NCBI GenBank assembly: GCA_011773795.1 | Contig: WVWW01000279.1 | Span: 12,604 to 25,396, forward strand | Source: Acidobacteriota bacterium | GTDB taxonomy: Bacteria > Acidobacteriota > Polarisedimenticolia > Polarisedimenticolales > Polarisedimenticolaceae | DNA length: 12,793 nt | Reading direction: 5' to 3' | Shown: positions 1 through 7,827 of the stretch, one piece after another | Layout of the letters: every line of letters begins with the position of its first letter | Position numbering within the stretch: the first letter of the stretch is position 1 | Notes under the pieces: generated by a model | Told to the model about the DNA's origin: nothing | What the model saw: only the letters and a program-made list of their open reading frames with translations | Databases searched by the model: none | Position numbers and translations under genes: made by a program

Positions 1-1657
1 AGGAGCTCCCGAACAACTCCTCCACGCCCTGTCGAAAGATGATGTCGACCGGGATGCCTGCGCTCGCCAGCCGGTCGAGGTCGGACTGCAATGAATCGAC
101 CCCGCTCATCGACTCGACGAACCGCTTCGCCGCCTCGTAGTCGCCGTCGCCCTGGAGCCGCAGGATCCGCTCGGATAGAGCCGCGACGGCCTGCTTCATC
201 TTGTCCATGTCCGCGCGGTAGGTCCCGGTGGCCGAATCACGCGTGAAGGCGTCCATCTCGCGGAAGAAGTTGAATCGCACCATGTTGGCCTTGCCGTGGG
301 CGCTGGTCGCGCCGAAACGGACCGAGCGGAAGATGCCGGCCAGGAACGTGACGTAGTAGTCCTCCAGCGGTTCCGCGCCGAGCTCGCCCTTGTCGTGGAG
401 CGCCGTCACCATGTACAGGCCGAGGATGTCGGCCTTGCCCTCCTCGAGGGCCGACGCCTGTTCCTGGAGCGCCTCGCGCACCGTGCCCGAGCCGTCGAGC
501 GTGTTCTTGATCCCGAGGCCGTGGGCCACCTCGTGGAACATCGTGTTGGCGAAGAACGCGTCGAAGGTGATGTGCCGGCGCTGGTCCTCGGCGATCAGGA
601 CCTCGGAGATGGGAACCAGGATGCGATCGAACTTGGCCCGCATCGCGTTCTTGAGCTGCAGCCGCCGCGTCCCCTTGGCCAGCTGGACCTCCTCGTCGTT
701 GGGCAGGTTGATCGCGATCGTCTTCGAGCCCGCGTTGCAGTCGCCCGCGTAGTAGACGACGTCGTAGGCGTTGAGGTCCGAGTCGGTGCCGGGCGTCTCC
801 CGCTTGTACTCGTCGGGGACGGGCAGCCCGCGTTGCAGCTCGGGCAGGAACGCCGCGTAGCGCGCCAGCCGTTCGCTCCACTCCAGGTCCTTGACCAGCA
901 CGAACCCCTCGAACGCCGCCTTGGCGCCCAACAGTTGATCCTCGTAGGTCTCGATCGGACCGATGACGACGTCGAAACGGTTGTCCTTCATGTCCATCCA
1001 GGCCATGTCGCTGGGTTGATAGTCGTCGGTCTCCATCGCCTCGGCACGCAGCAACAGGTACTGTTTGAAAGACTCCTCCTTGGCCACGGCCGCCGCCTGG
1101 CGCAAGCGGTGGGCGGCGAGCGTGATCTCGTCCTTGAAGAACTCGCTGTAAGGGATCGCCTCCAGCGCCCCGTCGTCGTCGCGGCGAACCATCGTGTAGA
1201 GGCTCGTCAACGCCTCGTCGCCCGCGGCCTCGATCTCTTCCTTCGTCACGTCCGCCGGGTAGAGGTTGGCGCCGGGCGCCTTCTCACCCACGCCGTCGAG
1301 GAACGGTTTGTTGGCATCCAGCCGGTCCCACGGTCCGTAGTTGATCAACGCGAACTGCCGCAGCGCGGGATCGGAGATCGAACCGAGAAACCTGCCCTTG
1401 TCGCCGTAGGCTTGCTTCCAGAACGCGTCGTCCATCGCCTGCGCGGCCTCGATCAGCAACTCGAGGAGCCGGCGGTCGGCGGCGTCGAACGCCGAGACGT
1501 CGGTCGTCAGCGGTACCGTCGTGTACTTGCCCACGAGCGCGGAAGCGTCGACGATCTCGCTGTCGCCCTGCGCGTCCGGGGCGTCCTCCGCCGGCGCGCA
1601 GGTCAGCGCAACGCAAACACAAACAACGACCGCTACGAAACATGACCCTTGTTTCAT
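1..1657 (-). CDS. M49-family (dipeptidyl-peptidase III-like) zinc metallopeptidase, C-terminus beyond window
   Basis: The frame reads open from an ATG at 1657 to the window edge, giving 552 visible residues; the stop is not in the window. The zinc-binding HExxH motif is HEVAH (H375, E376, H379), and a second acidic motif EEGKAD (about 405-410) lies 26 residues further on. This matches the HE...H plus EExxxD/E layout of M49 peptidases, which remove dipeptides from peptide N-termini. The motif is the short HExxH form rather than the HExxxH of animal and yeast DPP III, resembling the plant Nudix-fused branch and related bacterial hydrolases. Residues 1-22 form a Cys-rich hydrophobic signal sequence, so the protein is exported; a lipoprotein cysteine at C20 is possible but the lipobox is poor. 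A GGGAGGA ribosome site precedes the ATG. It is divergent from the aconitase-like gene. Family assignment is confident; the substrate is unknown. Confidence 0.85.
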   Translation of the reverse strand, partial: MKQGSCFVAVVVCVCVALTCAPAEDAPDAQGDSEIVDASALVGKYTTVPLTTDVSAFDAADRRLLELLIEAAQAMDDAFWKQAYGDKGRFLGSISDPALRQFALINYGPWDRLDANKPFLDGVGEKAPGANLYPADVTKEEIEAAGDEALTSLYTMVRRDDDGALEAIPYSEFFKDEITLAAHRLRQAAAVAKEESFKQYLLLRAEAMETDDYQPSDMAWMDMKDNRFDVVIGPIETYEDQLLGAKAAFEGFVLVKDLEWSERLARYAAFLPELQRGLPVPDEYKRETPGTDSDLNAYDVVYYAGDCNAGSKTIAINLPNDEEVQLAKGTRRLQLKNAMRAKFDRILVPISEVLIAEDQRRHITFDAFFANTMFHEVAHGLGIKNTLDGSGTVREALQEQASALEEGKADILGLYMVTALHDKGELGAEPLEDYYVTFLAGIFRSVRFGATSAHGKANMVRFNFFREMDAFTRDSATGTYRADMDKMKQAVAALSERILRLQGDGDYEAAKRFVESMSGVDSLQSDLDRLASAGIPVDIIFRQGVEELFGSS

Positions 1658-1745
1658 GTCCTGTCCTCCCGGTTTTCGAATGCTAACATTAACGCGCAAC
1701 GCGTGACCGGCGACGCCGAGCGCATCCTTCCGACGAGGTACGTTC
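1658..1745. promoter_or_regulatory. Divergent intergenic region between the M49 peptidase and the aconitase-like gene
   Basis: This 88-bp gap must hold the promoters for both divergent genes. The plus-strand gene has a GAGG ribosome site at 1735-1738, 7 nt before its ATG; the minus-strand gene has GGGAGGA just upstream of its ATG. The centre (about 1675-1695) is locally AT-richer, with TAACAT as a weak -10-like hexamer, but no convincing -35 can be paired with it. No operator-like repeat was seen. Confidence 0.4.
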
Positions 1746-3779
1746 ATGCATGGGATCCAACCGGCCAGGTTGAAGCCGGGTGTGCACGCCAACGATCTTG
1801 GCCACGAAGCCGAAGCGGCGGCGTCTTCCGCCGCGGATCGCGAGATCCGCGGCAAGGCGCTGATCCTCTGGGACCCCGCCAACCCGGGCAAGAAGCTCGA
1901 CGCGATCGACACCGACCAGATCACTCCGGCGCAGGACTGCGTTTCGGAGAGTCTCGACGCGCTGGACGAACGCTGGAAGGCGGGCTCGTTTCGCTTCCTG
2001 ATGCCCGATTTCCGCAAGCGCGTCCACTCGGGCGAGACCTTCCTGATCGCGGGCGACCGCTTCGCCATCGGCTCGTCGCGCGAGATGAGCCCGGCGGGGC
2101 TGAAGGCCGTGGCCGAGGAGGCCGGGCTGGAGATGGTGATCGTCTGCGGCGACAACATGGGCGACATCTTCCGGCGCAACGCGTTCAACCTCGGCCTCGA
2201 GGTCGTGCAGTGCCCCGAGGCCGTCGCCGATGCCGCCGACGGCGACGAGTTCGCGTACAGCCCCGGAACGCGAGAGCTGACGAACCTCACGCAGGACAAG
2301 ACCTACACGCCGTTCGCCCTGACCGAAAAAGAAGACGAGATCCGCCGCACGGGCGGGATCTTCGCCGTCGGGCGCTCCGAGTTCCGCGAATCCGTCGAAC
2401 GCGAGCCACGCATCGAGTGGCCCGACGCCGCGACCGCGGCCGGGCTCACGACGACCGAGCAGATCGTCTGGGCGCACCGTGTGGACAAGGACGCCGTCGT
2501 GGAACCGGGGGCGACGCTGCGGGTCTACGCCGACCTGCTGCCGGCCTCCGACGGCACGGCGCCGTTCGCGATCCACACCTTCAACCAGATCACCGGCGGC
2601 AACACGATCTACCCGCGGCAGGCGGCGGTGGCCAACGACCACTTCGTCTTCACCGGCAAGGAGTCGGACGACCGCCAGACGGCGATCGGCCGCGAGTTCG
2701 CGCGCGTCGAAGGGCTGGTCAAGCCGTACTACGCCGACCCCGGCGACGGCATCTTCCACTTCTACTTCCCCGAGCAGGGCCTGGTCATGCCGGGACAGTT
2801 CATCCCGGGAGCCGACTCCCACAGCCGTGCCTACGGCGCCTACGGCGCGGTCGGCATCGGCGTCGGCTCGACGACGCTGGGCTTCGGCTGGTCGACCGGC
2901 TACGTCTACTTCACGCTGGCCCGGGCGCGCCGGGTGGTCCTCACCGGGCAGCTGCAGCCGTGGGTCAGCGGCAAGGACATCGTGCTCAAGCTGCTCGAGC
3001 GCTGGGGCAGCGCGCAGTCGCAGGGCATGTCGGTCGAGTTCGTCGACGCCAACGGCCAGCTCCCGATCGCCTACCGCAACACGATCGCCAACATGATGGC
3101 CGAGGGCGAGGCGCAGAACGGGATCTTCGCCGCCGACGAGATCACCTACGCCTGGTATGAAGAAAAGGGGATGGGCGAGCTGCCCTACCCGCGGATCGCG
3201 CCGGGCGAGAACGCGCGCTACGAGATCGACGAGACGCTCGACCTGTCCGAGGTCGTGCCGATGATCGCCAAGCCGTTCAGCCCCGGCAACGCACACCCGG
3301 CGACCGCGGTTGCGGACGAGAAGATCGAGTTCGACCGCGCCTTCATCGGAAGCTGCACCAACGGGAGCTACGACGATCTGTTGCAGGCGGCGCTGGTGTT
3401 GCAGGCGGCCAAGCGGGCCGGGCACACCGAGGCGCGGCGCAAGTTCGTCATCTTCCCCGGCTCGATCGGCGTCAAGAAGATGATCGAGAACGAGGACCCG
3501 CGTCTCGGCGGCGAATCGATCGCCGACGTGCTGCGCTCCGTCGGCGGGCAGATCCGCGACTCCTGGTGCGGGCCCTGCTTCGGCCAGGGCCCGGACGCGC
3601 TCGAGCCGGGGCAGCGCGCCATCACCTCGTTCAACCGCAACTGGCAGAACCGCATGGGCGTCGGCGGCGAGGGCTACCTGGCCAGCCCCGCGGTCGTCGC
3701 CGCGTCGGCGCTGCTCGGCTACATGGGTCCCCCGAGTGCCCTGGGGATCGACTGGGAAGCCGACCGTTTCGGGATCTGA
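1746..3779 (+). CDS. Aconitase/3-isopropylmalate dehydratase-superfamily hydro-lyase with small-large (LeuD-LeuC order) domain fusion
   Basis: This 677-aa protein is a predicted [4Fe-4S] hydro-lyase that isomerises a hydroxy-acid through dehydration and rehydration. Residues about 35-215 are the swivel (LeuD-like) domain: DTDQITPA near the start, GSSRE at 109-113, RRNAFNLGL, and an NLTQDKTY segment. Residues about 230-677 are the LeuC-like catalytic domains: TTTEQI near the start, DSH at 357-359, IGSCTN with C537, WCGPC with C608 and C611, and NRNWQNR at 630-636. The three cysteines correspond to the aconitase cluster ligands, and R631 and R636 to the substrate arginines. The order is the reverse of typical aconitase A (large then swivel). 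It resembles AcnB, but lacks AcnB's N-terminal HEAT domain. The usual His after GSSRE is Met114. No leucine or TCA genes are adjacent, so aconitase, isopropylmalate dehydratase or another substrate cannot be chosen. The ATG has a GAGG site 7 nt upstream. Confidence 0.9.
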   Translation: MHGIQPARLKPGVHANDLGHEAEAAASSAADREIRGKALILWDPANPGKKLDAIDTDQITPAQDCVSESLDALDERWKAGSFRFLMPDFRKRVHSGETFLIAGDRFAIGSSREMSPAGLKAVAEEAGLEMVIVCGDNMGDIFRRNAFNLGLEVVQCPEAVADAADGDEFAYSPGTRELTNLTQDKTYTPFALTEKEDEIRRTGGIFAVGRSEFRESVEREPRIEWPDAATAAGLTTTEQIVWAHRVDKDAVVEPGATLRVYADLLPASDGTAPFAIHTFNQITGGNTIYPRQAAVANDHFVFTGKESDDRQTAIGREFARVEGLVKPYYADPGDGIFHFYFPEQGLVMPGQFIPGADSHSRAYGAYGAVGIGVGSTTLGFGWSTGYVYFTLARARRVVLTGQLQPWVSGKDIVLKLLERWGSAQSQGMSVEFVDANGQLPIAYRNTIANMMAEGEAQNGIFAADEITYAWYEEKGMGELPYPRIAPGENARYEIDETLDLSEVVPMIAKPFSPGNAHPATAVADEKIEFDRAFIGSCTNGSYDDLLQAALVLQAAKRAGHTEARRKFVIFPGSIGVKKMIENEDPRLGGESIADVLRSVGGQIRDSWCGPCFGQGPDALEPGQRAITSFNRNWQNRMGVGGEGYLASPAVVAASALLGYMGPPSALGIDWEADRFGI

Positions 3780-3782
3780 CGT

Positions 3783-4664
3783 TTGGCCGGCCGGCGGGAA
3801 TCCGTTTGCCTGCTGCTGGGCCTGTTGCCGGGCACGCTCGCCGCGGGAACGGCGCAGCCGGTCGAAGACGCGCTTTTCGAAGAGTTGCACCGGGTGCTCG
3901 GCGTCGTCCGCGAGACCGCGGGGCTGGAGCCGCTGGGCCGGTCGGACGCGCTGCGACGGCTTGCCGAGCGCCGCGCCGGGGATATCGCCGCCGCGCCTGT
4001 CGGGCGACGCCTCCCCCATCCGGTGCCGCTCGACGACGCCGTCGACGACACGCCGGAGTTGGAGGAGCGCACGGTCGTCGAGCGCGTCACGATCGTACCG
4101 GCGGGAGTTACCGGCAACGATCGGTTACGCGGCGCGTGGGACAGCCCGGTGGAGGACGCGCCGCTGCTCGACACCGCGATGGTCGAGATCGGGATCGGTG
4201 CCTGGACCGCCGGCGACGGCGCGCTCATCGTGGTCGCGCTTTATGCAACCGCGGGACCGGAGGCGGACCGCGAAACGCTCGAACGGGTGATTGTCGACGA
4301 GATCAACGATGTCCGCGTCGAGCACGGGTTGCGCGAGCTGAAGCCGAACGCGGCGCTCCGCGCGGTGGCGCGAGGCCACAGCGAGACGATGGCGGACGGT
4401 GACTTCATGGCTCACGAGTCACCGGACGGTTCGATGCCCGCCGACCGCATTCGAGCCGCCGGGATCGGCTTCCGGCTGTCGGGAGAGAACGTCGCGCGCT
4501 CGCGACGAGCGCTGGGTGCGATCCACGGAGTCGTCGAAGAGTGGATGGAGAGCCCCGGGCACCGGCACAACATCCTGACGCCCGACTTTCGGGAAACCGC
4601 GGTCGGCGTAGCCTTTTCCGTCGACGGCACGCTCTACATCACTCAGTTGTTCCTGGAGCCCTGA
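3783..4664 (+). CDS. Secreted CAP/SCP-domain protein (YkwD-like) with a degenerate N-terminal CAP repeat
   Basis: This 293-aa protein starts at a TTG three bases after the aconitase-like stop, in the same frame; no ATG or GTG start is available before the signal sequence. Residues 1-24 look like a signal peptide: RR, then a Leu-rich core, then an AGTA cleavage region. Residues about 163-293 form a CAP (cysteine-rich secretory, antigen 5, PR-1) domain, with H211 in FMAHESPDG, E235 in GENVA, and WMESPGHRHNIL at 254-265. These are the His/Glu cavity residues typical of bacterial CAP proteins. Residues about 30-155 appear to repeat the same fold: an opening helix, WDSP at 119-122, and a closing strand pattern matching the C-terminal copy, but without the His/Glu set. 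The start and spacing suggest translational coupling to the upstream gene. Bacterial CAP proteins are extracellular and mostly of unknown biochemical role. The 3' end overlaps the convergent 268-aa gene by 22 bp. Confidence 0.85.
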   Translation: MAGRRESVCLLLGLLPGTLAAGTAQPVEDALFEELHRVLGVVRETAGLEPLGRSDALRRLAERRAGDIAAAPVGRRLPHPVPLDDAVDDTPELEERTVVERVTIVPAGVTGNDRLRGAWDSPVEDAPLLDTAMVEIGIGAWTAGDGALIVVALYATAGPEADRETLERVIVDEINDVRVEHGLRELKPNAALRAVARGHSETMADGDFMAHESPDGSMPADRIRAAGIGFRLSGENVARSRRALGAIHGVVEEWMESPGHRHNILTPDFRETAVGVAFSVDGTLYITQLFLEP

Positions 4665-5449
4665 TCCACCGTCACGCCGCCGATCGTCTGGTCGGTATCG
4701 ACGGAGTAGAAGCGATAGTTCGTGTAGAGCTGCTTGACGCTGGAGAGCGTCCGTTCGCGATAGCCCGAGCTTCCGTCCTTGCCCCAGACGGTGAACCGCT
4801 GCTCGCGCATCGTCACCCGTGTCGGCAACCGCAGGCCGTTACGTTCCTCACCGAACTCCGTGCGGAACGAGGTGATCACGTGCTCCGATCGACTGGGCTC
4901 CGCGGCCGCCGCCGCCTCGGCCAGCCGGCGGTCGAGCTCGAGCTTTCGTTCGTACTCGCGGGGCACCCAGGCCTCGAAGACCAGCGGGCGGAAGGTCTCA
5001 CGGTCGAACCAGGCGACGCCGTACCAATCGTTGACTTGGGGAAAGATCTCGCCGCGGGGACGGAAGGCGATCCCGAGCGCCTCACGCTCCAACCGCGTCT
5101 CGATCCCGACCCACTCGAAGTGCATGTAGGCCCGGCGGCCGGATTCGAACAGGAAGATCCAGAGGTACGGGTTGGTGTTGGCCGGTGCGGCGGGGTCGTG
5201 ACGCCGTTTGAGCGGCTCGCGAAGCTCGGTGTGCTTGCCGAACGGGTCGATCGTGTAGATGTGCCGGAAGCGGTGCGTCTGGGTACGCCCGCCGCTCTTG
5301 AGCACGACCGTCTCGTCGGAGGTGAAGCTCAACGCCTCGGAGCCGTAGAGCTGCGCGATCTTGTCGATCTCGGCGAGTGTCTCGCGCAGCGGCGGCAGGT
5401 CGGCGGCCGGTGTCGAAAGGATCAACGTCAGGAAGCAGGCACAGACCAT
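4643..5449 (-). CDS. Exported protein of unknown function, 268 aa
   Basis: I do not recognise the family. The ATG at 5449 is forced, because an in-frame TGA lies two codons upstream. Residues 1-17 are short and hydrophobic (Cys, Leu, Ile-rich, ending TPAAD), so export by a short signal peptide is likely, although the usual basic N-region is missing. The mature part is rich in beta-type segments with aromatic residues: HIYTID, YLWIFLF, WYGVAWFDRETFRPLVFEAWV at about 142-162, and YTNYRFYSVD at 242-251. One charged, Ala-rich helix lies at about 165-186. The alternation of WFDRETFRPL and LPTRVTMRE strands resembles LolA-like periplasmic lipoprotein-handling folds, but this is an impression only. 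It is the last of three minus-strand genes, 9 bp after the MutS-like gene, so probably co-transcribed with it. Its ribosome site is weak (GAGG about 13 nt upstream), consistent with coupling. Confidence 0.75.
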   Translation of the reverse strand: MVCACFLTLILSTPAADLPPLRETLAEIDKIAQLYGSEALSFTSDETVVLKSGGRTQTHRFRHIYTIDPFGKHTELREPLKRRHDPAAPANTNPYLWIFLFESGRRAYMHFEWVGIETRLEREALGIAFRPRGEIFPQVNDWYGVAWFDRETFRPLVFEAWVPREYERKLELDRRLAEAAAAAEPSRSEHVITSFRTEFGEERNGLRLPTRVTMREQRFTVWGKDGSSGYRERTLSSVKQLYTNYRFYSVDTDQTIGGVTVDQGSRNN

Positions 5450-5458
5450 GCTTCAAGT

Positions 5459-7306
5459 CTAGACCTCGAGCCCCGTCGCGCGCATCAGCTCCAGCGCGTT
5501 GCCTTTCTGAACCGGGCCCGGACGCAGCGTGTAGTCGAAGGCCAGCTTGCCGTCCCGCATGTGATCGACGAAGTGGACGTTGGCGCCGGCGTCCCCCAGC
5601 TCGTCGGCGATTCGCGCCAGCGCCAGATCGTGCGTGGTGACCATCCCGATCGCGCCGGCCTGCAGCAGGCTCCGTACGACCGCTGCGGCTCCGGCGCGGC
5701 GATCGCTCGAGTTGGTGCCGTGCAGCACTTCGTCGAGCAGGAACAACACCGGTCGCGACTCCTTGCACAGCTCCACGATGGCGTGTAGCCGTTTGATCTC
5801 GGCGTAGAGGTGCGACGTCCCCTCGCGCAGCGAGTCGACGATGCGCATCGACGCGCCGATCTGCAGCGTGCTCAGGCGCATCTCTGTTGCCCGTACGGGC
5901 GCACCCGCCAGCGCGAGCGCCACGTTGATCCCGGTCGTGCGCAGGAGCGTGCTCTTGCCGGCCATGTTCGAACCGCTGACGACCCACAGGCGCGTCCCGT
6001 CCCGCGCCAGAGCGACGTCGTTGCGTACGGCGGTCTCGATCGGGAGCAACGGGTGCGCCAGCCCCCTGGCGTCGAGCGCCACCGGCCCATCGTCGACCGT
6101 GGGGAACAAATCGGCGGGGTTTTCGTGGGCGTGCCGGGCCAGCGAGGAGAGCGCTTCGAAACGCGCCACGGCGTCGATCCAGACGGCGACCGCGCTGCCG
6201 TACCGGGAGCGCCAGTGTTCCATCGCGTAGGCCAGGTGGGTTCCGGCGAAGACCATGCCGCCGAGCGCGCGGAAGATCGCGTTGTGCCGCGACTCCTCGA
6301 TCTGCACGATGCGTGTCAGGCGATCGATCGCGCGCGACGGGACGACACCCGCGACGCGAAGGTCCTCGGTGAGCCCCCGCAGCTCCGCACTGTCGAAGGT
6401 CTCGCGCTGGATTCGCTCGAGCACCCCCGCGAGAAGCTCCAGGTCGTGCTGCGGCCGGTCGGCGTCGTGCAGCGCCTGACGAACCCGGCCGCCGTGAAGC
6501 GCGGTGAACGCCATGGAGGCGACCAAAGAGATGAAGAAAGGCGCGGCCCCGGCGAATACGTCGATTCGTTCGCCGCCGCGTGCCGCTTCGACCGCCTGCT
6601 GGAAGACGGGTGCGAGCCAAGCGGTGAACGTCGCGACGTTGGCGATCCCGAGCGTCGCGGCGATCCATTGCGGCCAGCGCTGCCGGAGGATCGCCGGCGA
6701 GCGGGCCCACTGCACCAGCCGCCGCGTGTCCACCGTGGAGCCGATTCGCGCCCCGAGCAGCGCCAGGTCGAGACGCAGCCCCGGTCGGTCGCGCAATTCG
6801 GCGATCGCCTCCTGACGATCCCGGACCTTCCGTGGGTCGGCTGGATGGGCCAGCCAACCTGCGAGCCGAGCCTCGCCATCGGCCGTGCGCGCCGCGCAGA
6901 GGAATTCGAACAACGATCCCGGCCCGAAGAGGTCGAGATCCGACGCGTAGGGGTGCTCGGCGTCGATGAACCGGGAACCGTCGGGGCCATGACCGATCCA
7001 GTCGCCCTCGACCCGATCCACGGCCCGCCGGAGCACCTCGGACGCCCGCCGCGCGCGCCGGCATCGGCGCTCGACGTTTTCATGGACGACCGCGACCAGG
7101 ACGAAGGCGGCCAGCGGGAGCCACAACCAGTGTGCCGAGAGCCGATCGGCGAACAGCGCCGGCCAGACCAGCGCGATCGCCGCAACGACGATCGCGAGGC
7201 GCGTCCAGGACAAGGCCCTCGAACGTTCCCGCAGCACGCCCCCGATACGCTCGAACCTTTCGAGTTGTTTGCAATAAGAGCTGTGCGGTGACTCGGGTGC
7301 GCTCAC
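5459..7306 (-). CDS. Membrane-spanning MutS-family ATPase without mismatch-recognition domain
   Basis: This 615-aa protein carries a MutS-type ATPase at its C-terminus: Walker A GSNMAGKST (445-453), a signature region RIVDSLREGTSHLYAEIKRL (488-507), Walker B LFLLDEVLHGT (521-531) with D525 and E526, and H559 in TTHD. Upstream are the helical core/lever segments (about 270-400). The N-terminal mismatch-recognition and connector domains of true MutS (over 800 aa) are absent. Instead there are hydrophobic segments at about 34-52, 60-75, 213-234 and 254-271, which look like paired transmembrane helices. Membrane MutS relatives of this architecture occur in several bacterial phyla, where their role is not established; a role in mismatch repair should not be assumed. 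It starts at GTG 7306 with a weak ribosome site, 20 bp after the 136-aa gene, and is followed 9 bp later by the 268-aa exported protein. A sigma-54-type site lies upstream of the operon at 7828-7843. Confidence 0.88.
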   Translation of the reverse strand: MSAPESPHSSYCKQLERFERIGGVLRERSRALSWTRLAIVVAAIALVWPALFADRLSAHWLWLPLAAFVLVAVVHENVERRCRRARRASEVLRRAVDRVEGDWIGHGPDGSRFIDAEHPYASDLDLFGPGSLFEFLCAARTADGEARLAGWLAHPADPRKVRDRQEAIAELRDRPGLRLDLALLGARIGSTVDTRRLVQWARSPAILRQRWPQWIAATLGIANVATFTAWLAPVFQQAVEAARGGERIDVFAGAAPFFISLVASMAFTALHGGRVRQALHDADRPQHDLELLAGVLERIQRETFDSAELRGLTEDLRVAGVVPSRAIDRLTRIVQIEESRHNAIFRALGGMVFAGTHLAYAMEHWRSRYGSAVAVWIDAVARFEALSSLARHAHENPADLFPTVDDGPVALDARGLAHPLLPIETAVRNDVALARDGTRLWVVSGSNMAGKSTLLRTTGINVALALAGAPVRATEMRLSTLQIGASMRIVDSLREGTSHLYAEIKRLHAIVELCKESRPVLFLLDEVLHGTNSSDRRAGAAAVVRSLLQAGAIGMVTTHDLALARIADELGDAGANVHFVDHMRDGKLAFDYTLRPGPVQKGNALELMRATGLEV

Positions 7307-7326
7307 ACCCGACAGGATAAGTCAGT

Positions 7327-7737
7327 TCAAGCGGAGCAGGGCAGGACCTTCACGACTTCCTGCACGTCCCGCTCGACTTCCTCGTTGCGCAACTGCTCGG
7401 CGGCGTTTTTGATGTGGATCACCATCTCGGTGCAATGCTGGATGACCTGGGCTTTCAGATCGGCCGAGCGGACGATCTCCTCGCCGTCCTTCAGGATCCG
7501 TTCGTGGATCGGGGATTCCTCGGGAGTGCCGACGACCACGGCCGTTGCGGGGCCAGCCGACCCGACGGCGGAGGCCGGCTTGAACTCGAACGAACGGGGC
7601 GCCGGTGCGGCGTCGGTCTGTGGGGTCAACGAGGCGAGGTCCAGCTCCGTCCCGGTCTCTTCCAGCGGGGTTAAGCGCACGGAAAGCGCCAGCAGAATCA
7701 CCACCAGGAGGATTCCTGCGTCTTTGAGTGCTTGCAT
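7327..7737 (-). CDS. Small membrane-anchored protein of unknown function, 136 aa
   Basis: No family is recognised. The ATG at 7737 has a strong AGAGGA ribosome site 5 nt upstream (7743-7748). Residues 8-20 are a strongly hydrophobic stretch (ILLVVILLALSV), a single N-terminal transmembrane anchor or uncleaved signal. Residues about 25-75 are low-complexity, rich in Pro, Ala, Thr and Glu. Residues about 76-132 are predicted helical and charged (ERILKDGEEIVR, AEQLRNEEVERDVQEVV), possibly a coiled coil. Two cysteines, C102 and C134, sit in this part. It is the first gene of the minus-strand cluster with the MutS-like ATPase (20 bp gap), which suggests the two products work at the same membrane; that is inference from position. 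Coding likelihood is supported by the ribosome site, clean membrane segment and tight spacing. Confidence 0.7.
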   Translation of the reverse strand: MQALKDAGILLVVILLALSVRLTPLEETGTELDLASLTPQTDAAPAPRSFEFKPASAVGSAGPATAVVVGTPEESPIHERILKDGEEIVRSADLKAQVIQHCTEMVIHIKNAAEQLRNEEVERDVQEVVKVLPCSA

Positions 7738-7827
7738 CCTCGTCCTCTCTTCCCTGCCCTCGCTGTGTAGAACGCATGACTCGCGCTCGAGGTTTCCCGG
7801 TCGGTGTCAAACGATGTAAATCCTGAT

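Noticed and set aside
1690..1720. GG...TTGC on the minus strand upstream of the M49 gene as a third sigma-54 promoter
   Set aside because: The GG and GC are separated by 9 nt rather than 10, and the surrounding bases fit poorly.
1689..4019. A 776-residue open frame antisense to the aconitase-like gene
   Set aside because: It is a G+C-driven shadow: it covers a gene with full catalytic motifs on the other strand, has Arg/Val-rich low-information sequence, and no recognisable domain.
5082..7064. A 660-residue minus-strand frame overlapping the MutS-like and 268-aa genes
   Set aside because: It is out of frame with both genes, very rich in Arg, Ala and Gly, and the in-frame alternatives carry clear ATPase motifs and membrane helices.
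7805..7810. TTGACA hexamer on the minus strand upstream of the 136-aa gene, as a sigma-70 -35 box
   Set aside because: No acceptable -10 hexamer lies 16-18 nt downstream, and the nearby sigma-54-type site explains the region better.
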